A stretch of DNA of 64,000 nt from a virus, in the IMG/VR virus record IMGVR_UViG_3300027708_000022, positions 62,001 through 126,000 of that record. One strand, 5' to 3'. Position 1 is the first letter of the stretch; each line of letters starts with the position of its first letter. The notes under the pieces were generated by a model, which saw only the letters and a list, made by a program, of their open reading frames with translations, did no database searches and was not told where the DNA came from. Positions 61,788 through 64,000 of the stretch are shown here, one piece after another. The position numbers and the translations under genes were made by a program.

Positions 61788-63058
61788 TTTTTTAATACCT
61801 CTTCGATATATTCAAAAACTTTATCATTCCAAAATGGTGGGCATCCTAAGATAAACACATGAGACAATGCTTTGTTTGCTAGTGGATACTTATTGTAATC
61901 ATCTAAATGTTTAAAACCTGGATGTAACAGAATATTACCAGCAAAATAATTGCGTGTTTGGATCTTATTAGCTTCTAAGTATGCAACTAATTTCTCTTTT
62001 TCTTGTTGTGTCTCACAAATGATTGGCACACCAAACCAAGACGGATCAGATTGAGGTAAAGTATCTGCAATTCGAACATTCAAATATTTTTCTAACAATA
62101 GGGACAATCGAGCTTTATGTTCACGGCGTTTTGTATCAATAAAGTCCACTTTCTCCAACTGAGCAATACCAATTGCTCCTTGCATATCGAGTGGCTTTAG
62201 ATTGTATCCTGCATGGGAGAAAATATACTTGTGGTCAATGATACCATCATATGTATCTAACCAACGGTCAAATCTATTACCACAAGTACCGCATGGCAAT
62301 TGGTTATTTGAACCAACACAATAGCAATCTCTACCCCACCAGCTTAGTGAGCGCACAATGTCAATAAATTCTGGTGTATTGGATGAAACCATGCCACCCT
62401 CACCAGTTGAAATGTGGTGTGCAGGATAGAATGATGTTGACCAACAGAAGTACATATCGGTAAGAAGTTTACCATTCCATTTTGTACCCAATGAGTCACA
62501 GTTATCACCAACTAGAATCAAATTATGTCGTTCACATAATTCTCTAATAAAATCCATGTCAGGTGGATTAGCAAGAACAGGTGATACAACAATAGCCTTT
62601 GTTCTAGGTGTAATCTTTGCTTCAATTAGATTAACATCAAAGTTTAGTGTATCAAACTCAATATCAACGAATACAGGTTTAAGATTGTTCTGCATCAATG
62701 GTGCAATCGTTGTTGGGAAACCAACTGGTGATACAATCACCTCATCATTATCTTGCCATTTGAAATGCTTCTTCAATGCACCAATCATCACCAAGTTGGC
62801 TGAACTACCTGAGTTGACCATGTGTGATTGTTTTACATTATATTTCTTTGAGAATCTAATTTGAAATTTCTCAACATTCTCGCCAGCAGAAATCCATTTG
62901 CCAGTTAGGAACGCCTTGAGAGATAACTCCATCTCCCTTTCGTCCCACAATTGACCTGAGTACATGACATAATCTTCACCGGGTTTGAAGTTGTCATAGT
63001 TCTGTAGGTACTTTGGTTTAGCCAGTTTTGCTAATTCTTTAATTTTCTCGTCAATCAT
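61778..63058 (-). CDS. RfbH-like 3-dehydrase (DegT/DnrJ/EryC1 fold)
   Basis: 426 residues. WSTSFYPAHHISTGEGGMVS has His where aminotransferases of this fold carry the PLP Lys, exactly as in CDP-4-keto-6-deoxyglucose 3-dehydrase (RfbH/E1). SWWGRDCYCVGSNNQLPCGT supplies the Cys set for the [2Fe-2S] cluster of that enzyme. The product would be a 3,6-dideoxyhexose for O-antigen-like sugar. The order with SDR, oxygenase and glycosyltransferase-like genes supports a sugar pathway. Confidence 0.85.
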   Translation of the reverse strand: MIDEKIKELAKLAKPKYLQNYDNFKPGEDYVMYSGQLWDEREMELSLKAFLTGKWISAGENVEKFQIRFSKKYNVKQSHMVNSGSSANLVMIGALKKHFKWQDNDEVIVSPVGFPTTIAPLMQNNLKPVFVDIEFDTLNFDVNLIEAKITPRTKAIVVSPVLANPPDMDFIRELCERHNLILVGDNCDSLGTKWNGKLLTDMYFCWSTSFYPAHHISTGEGGMVSSNTPEFIDIVRSLSWWGRDCYCVGSNNQLPCGTCGNRFDRWLDTYDGIIDHKYIFSHAGYNLKPLDMQGAIGIAQLEKVDFIDTKRREHKARLSLLLEKYLNVRIADTLPQSDPSWFGVPIICETQQEKEKLVAYLEANKIQTRNYFAGNILLHPGFKHLDDYNKYPLANKALSHVFILGCPPFWNDKVFEYIEEVLKKCP

Positions 63059-63780
63059 TAATATCTCTCAATTTGGCCATTGCCTGCCAAAACCCCCTCA
63101 CAATATAAATTATCAAATTGTACCAAGTATTCTTTCTTAATGTTACCAAAATGTGCGTGTTCAGTATCCACACCAAACTTATTGATAGTATTATATATCT
63201 GTGGTAATGTGTGTAAGTAATCATCCATTAACGATACACAGAACGAATACATTCTTGTAATCAATAAGTGGTCACAAGAAGATTCAATTTGTTTATTTGG
63301 TGGCAACCAAGACGGAATAGATTTTTTAAATACATACTTACCATACAAGTCATCATATGCCTTTGGATCATATCCTTCAAGTATATTTGTTCTACCTGAC
63401 AATTTGAATACTCTACGAACACCAGCCATCATTTGCTGTAATTCAGGATGAAATTTCAAAGAATTTAAAGTTTTAAACAATAACACAATTTCGGCTTGGG
63501 ATTTAAGACCTGCATTTGCAAGAGACATTGAATCTTCATTACCAAAAAGATTGATAAATTTATCAGAATATTGGCAAACACTAGCCATTGTGGCTTCGTC
63601 AACCATTCTTGATGAGGCATCTACTAATAAAATTATAGCAGAAGGTACACGTTTGCGTAAAGATTTTAATCCTAAAATTGTTTGATTCAATCTTGCTTCA
63701 TCATCAATAACACCAATGCTAGTTTTTAGGGCGGAGGTTACGATGAACAAGTCTCTATTAGGTATAATCATTTGTGCCAT
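63058..63780 (-). CDS. Surface-sugar cluster protein, unknown
   Basis: 240 residues (ATG at 63771, in an ATGA overlap, is an alternative start). FIVTSALKTSIGVIDDEARL and AIILLVDASSRMVDEATMAS suggest an alpha/beta glycosyltransferase-like fold. Function unknown. Confidence 0.65.
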   Translation of the reverse strand: MAQMIIPNRDLFIVTSALKTSIGVIDDEARLNQTILGLKSLRKRVPSAIILLVDASSRMVDEATMASVCQYSDKFINLFGNEDSMSLANAGLKSQAEIVLLFKTLNSLKFHPELQQMMAGVRRVFKLSGRTNILEGYDPKAYDDLYGKYVFKKSIPSWLPPNKQIESSCDHLLITRMYSFCVSLMDDYLHTLPQIYNTINKFGVDTEHAHFGNIKKEYLVQFDNLYCEGVLAGNGQIERY

Positions 63781-64000
63781 TCCGTATCAGGAAACATCTT
63801 AATCGTTTTATATTCAATGTTGAATTTACTATTATACACGAAGTCAATCAATTTTACAAGTTCTATTGGTGAAATTGCCTTACTTACATCACCACATGGG
63901 TAAGGTATATCTCTATTCCATAATGGTGTATCAATACCGCCTGGATGAATACTTGTTACTTTGATTCCTCTTGGTCGCAATTCTTGGCCAAGAACACCAG
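63768..64000 (-). CDS. Short-chain dehydrogenase, C-terminal part (cut by window)
   Basis: The frame stays open to the window edge, so only the last 77 codons are seen. LRPRGIKVTSIHPGGIDTPL is the SDR segment after the active-site Lys. Probably another sugar-pathway enzyme. Confidence 0.8.
   Translation of the reverse strand, partial: GVLGQELRPRGIKVTSIHPGGIDTPLWNRDIPYPCGDVSKAISPIELVKLIDFVYNSKFNIEYKTIKMFPDTEWHK

Overview
This window is part of a large T4-superfamily phage genome (myovirus type, related to the cyanophage branch). On one strand it carries T4 core genes in T4-like order: gp32 single-strand binding protein, gp59 helicase loader, gp33 late-transcription coactivator and DsbA. It also has T4-type RNase H, gp61 primase, NrdA/NrdB, ThyX, PhoH, ClpP, a GH19 endolysin with holin and spanins, and late promoters reading TATAAATA. 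Several signs point to a betaproteobacterial (Burkholderiales-like) host, by inference only: a permuted tmRNA with tag ANDNRFLMAA, rRNA-style boxA elements, sigma70-like early promoters, and small early proteins with an EREACA motif or a CPTCGNKRCPKATDH zinc motif. Almost all genes lie on the minus strand. The plus-strand exceptions are the lysozyme-like gene at the left edge and one homing endonuclease.

Layout. 1-1.7 kb: lysozyme-like structural protein with tandem repeats. 1.7-5.0 kb: gp32-gp59-gp33-dsbA, a conserved phage gene and an exported beta-barrel protein. 5.1-16.8 kb: a permuted two-piece tmRNA, MGME1/RecB-like nuclease, GP88-family protein, SWIM zinc protein, ClpP, glycosyltransferase, RNase H, and a late pair that includes a ligase-like nucleotidyltransferase. 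16.8-23.2 kb: a tRNA island interleaved with a Ro60-like (TROVE/vWA) gene, a DUF458 RNase H-like gene, an HNH endonuclease, a metallophosphoesterase and two families of inverted-repeat-bounded elements. 23.2-23.5 kb: a structured leader with competing hairpins. 23.5-35 kb: a dense early region of very small overlapping genes, read leftward from at least a dozen near-identical promoters, each accompanied by an 18-bp dyad. 35-41.5 kb: a second small-gene region with MazG-like and 2OG-oxygenase genes. 41.6-50 kb: homing endonuclease, PhoH, exported nuclease, NrdB/NrdA, ThyX, primase. 50-59 kb: lysis cassette and virion-type genes. 59-64 kb: oxygenase, SDR, RfbH-like aminotransferase and other surface-sugar genes, cut by the window edge.

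The most striking unit is a phage RNA/translation island. It holds 26 normal-looking tRNAs covering all twenty amino acids plus one interrupted tRNA, two stable-RNA promoters followed by boxA antitermination sequences, a two-piece tmRNA, and a Ro-like RNA-binding protein whose start is immediately preceded by two members of a repeated hairpin RNA family. Together these suggest that the phage replaces decoding, ribosome rescue and perhaps noncoding-RNA handling in the host. The linkage of Ro to the repeated elements is a hypothesis, not a demonstrated system.
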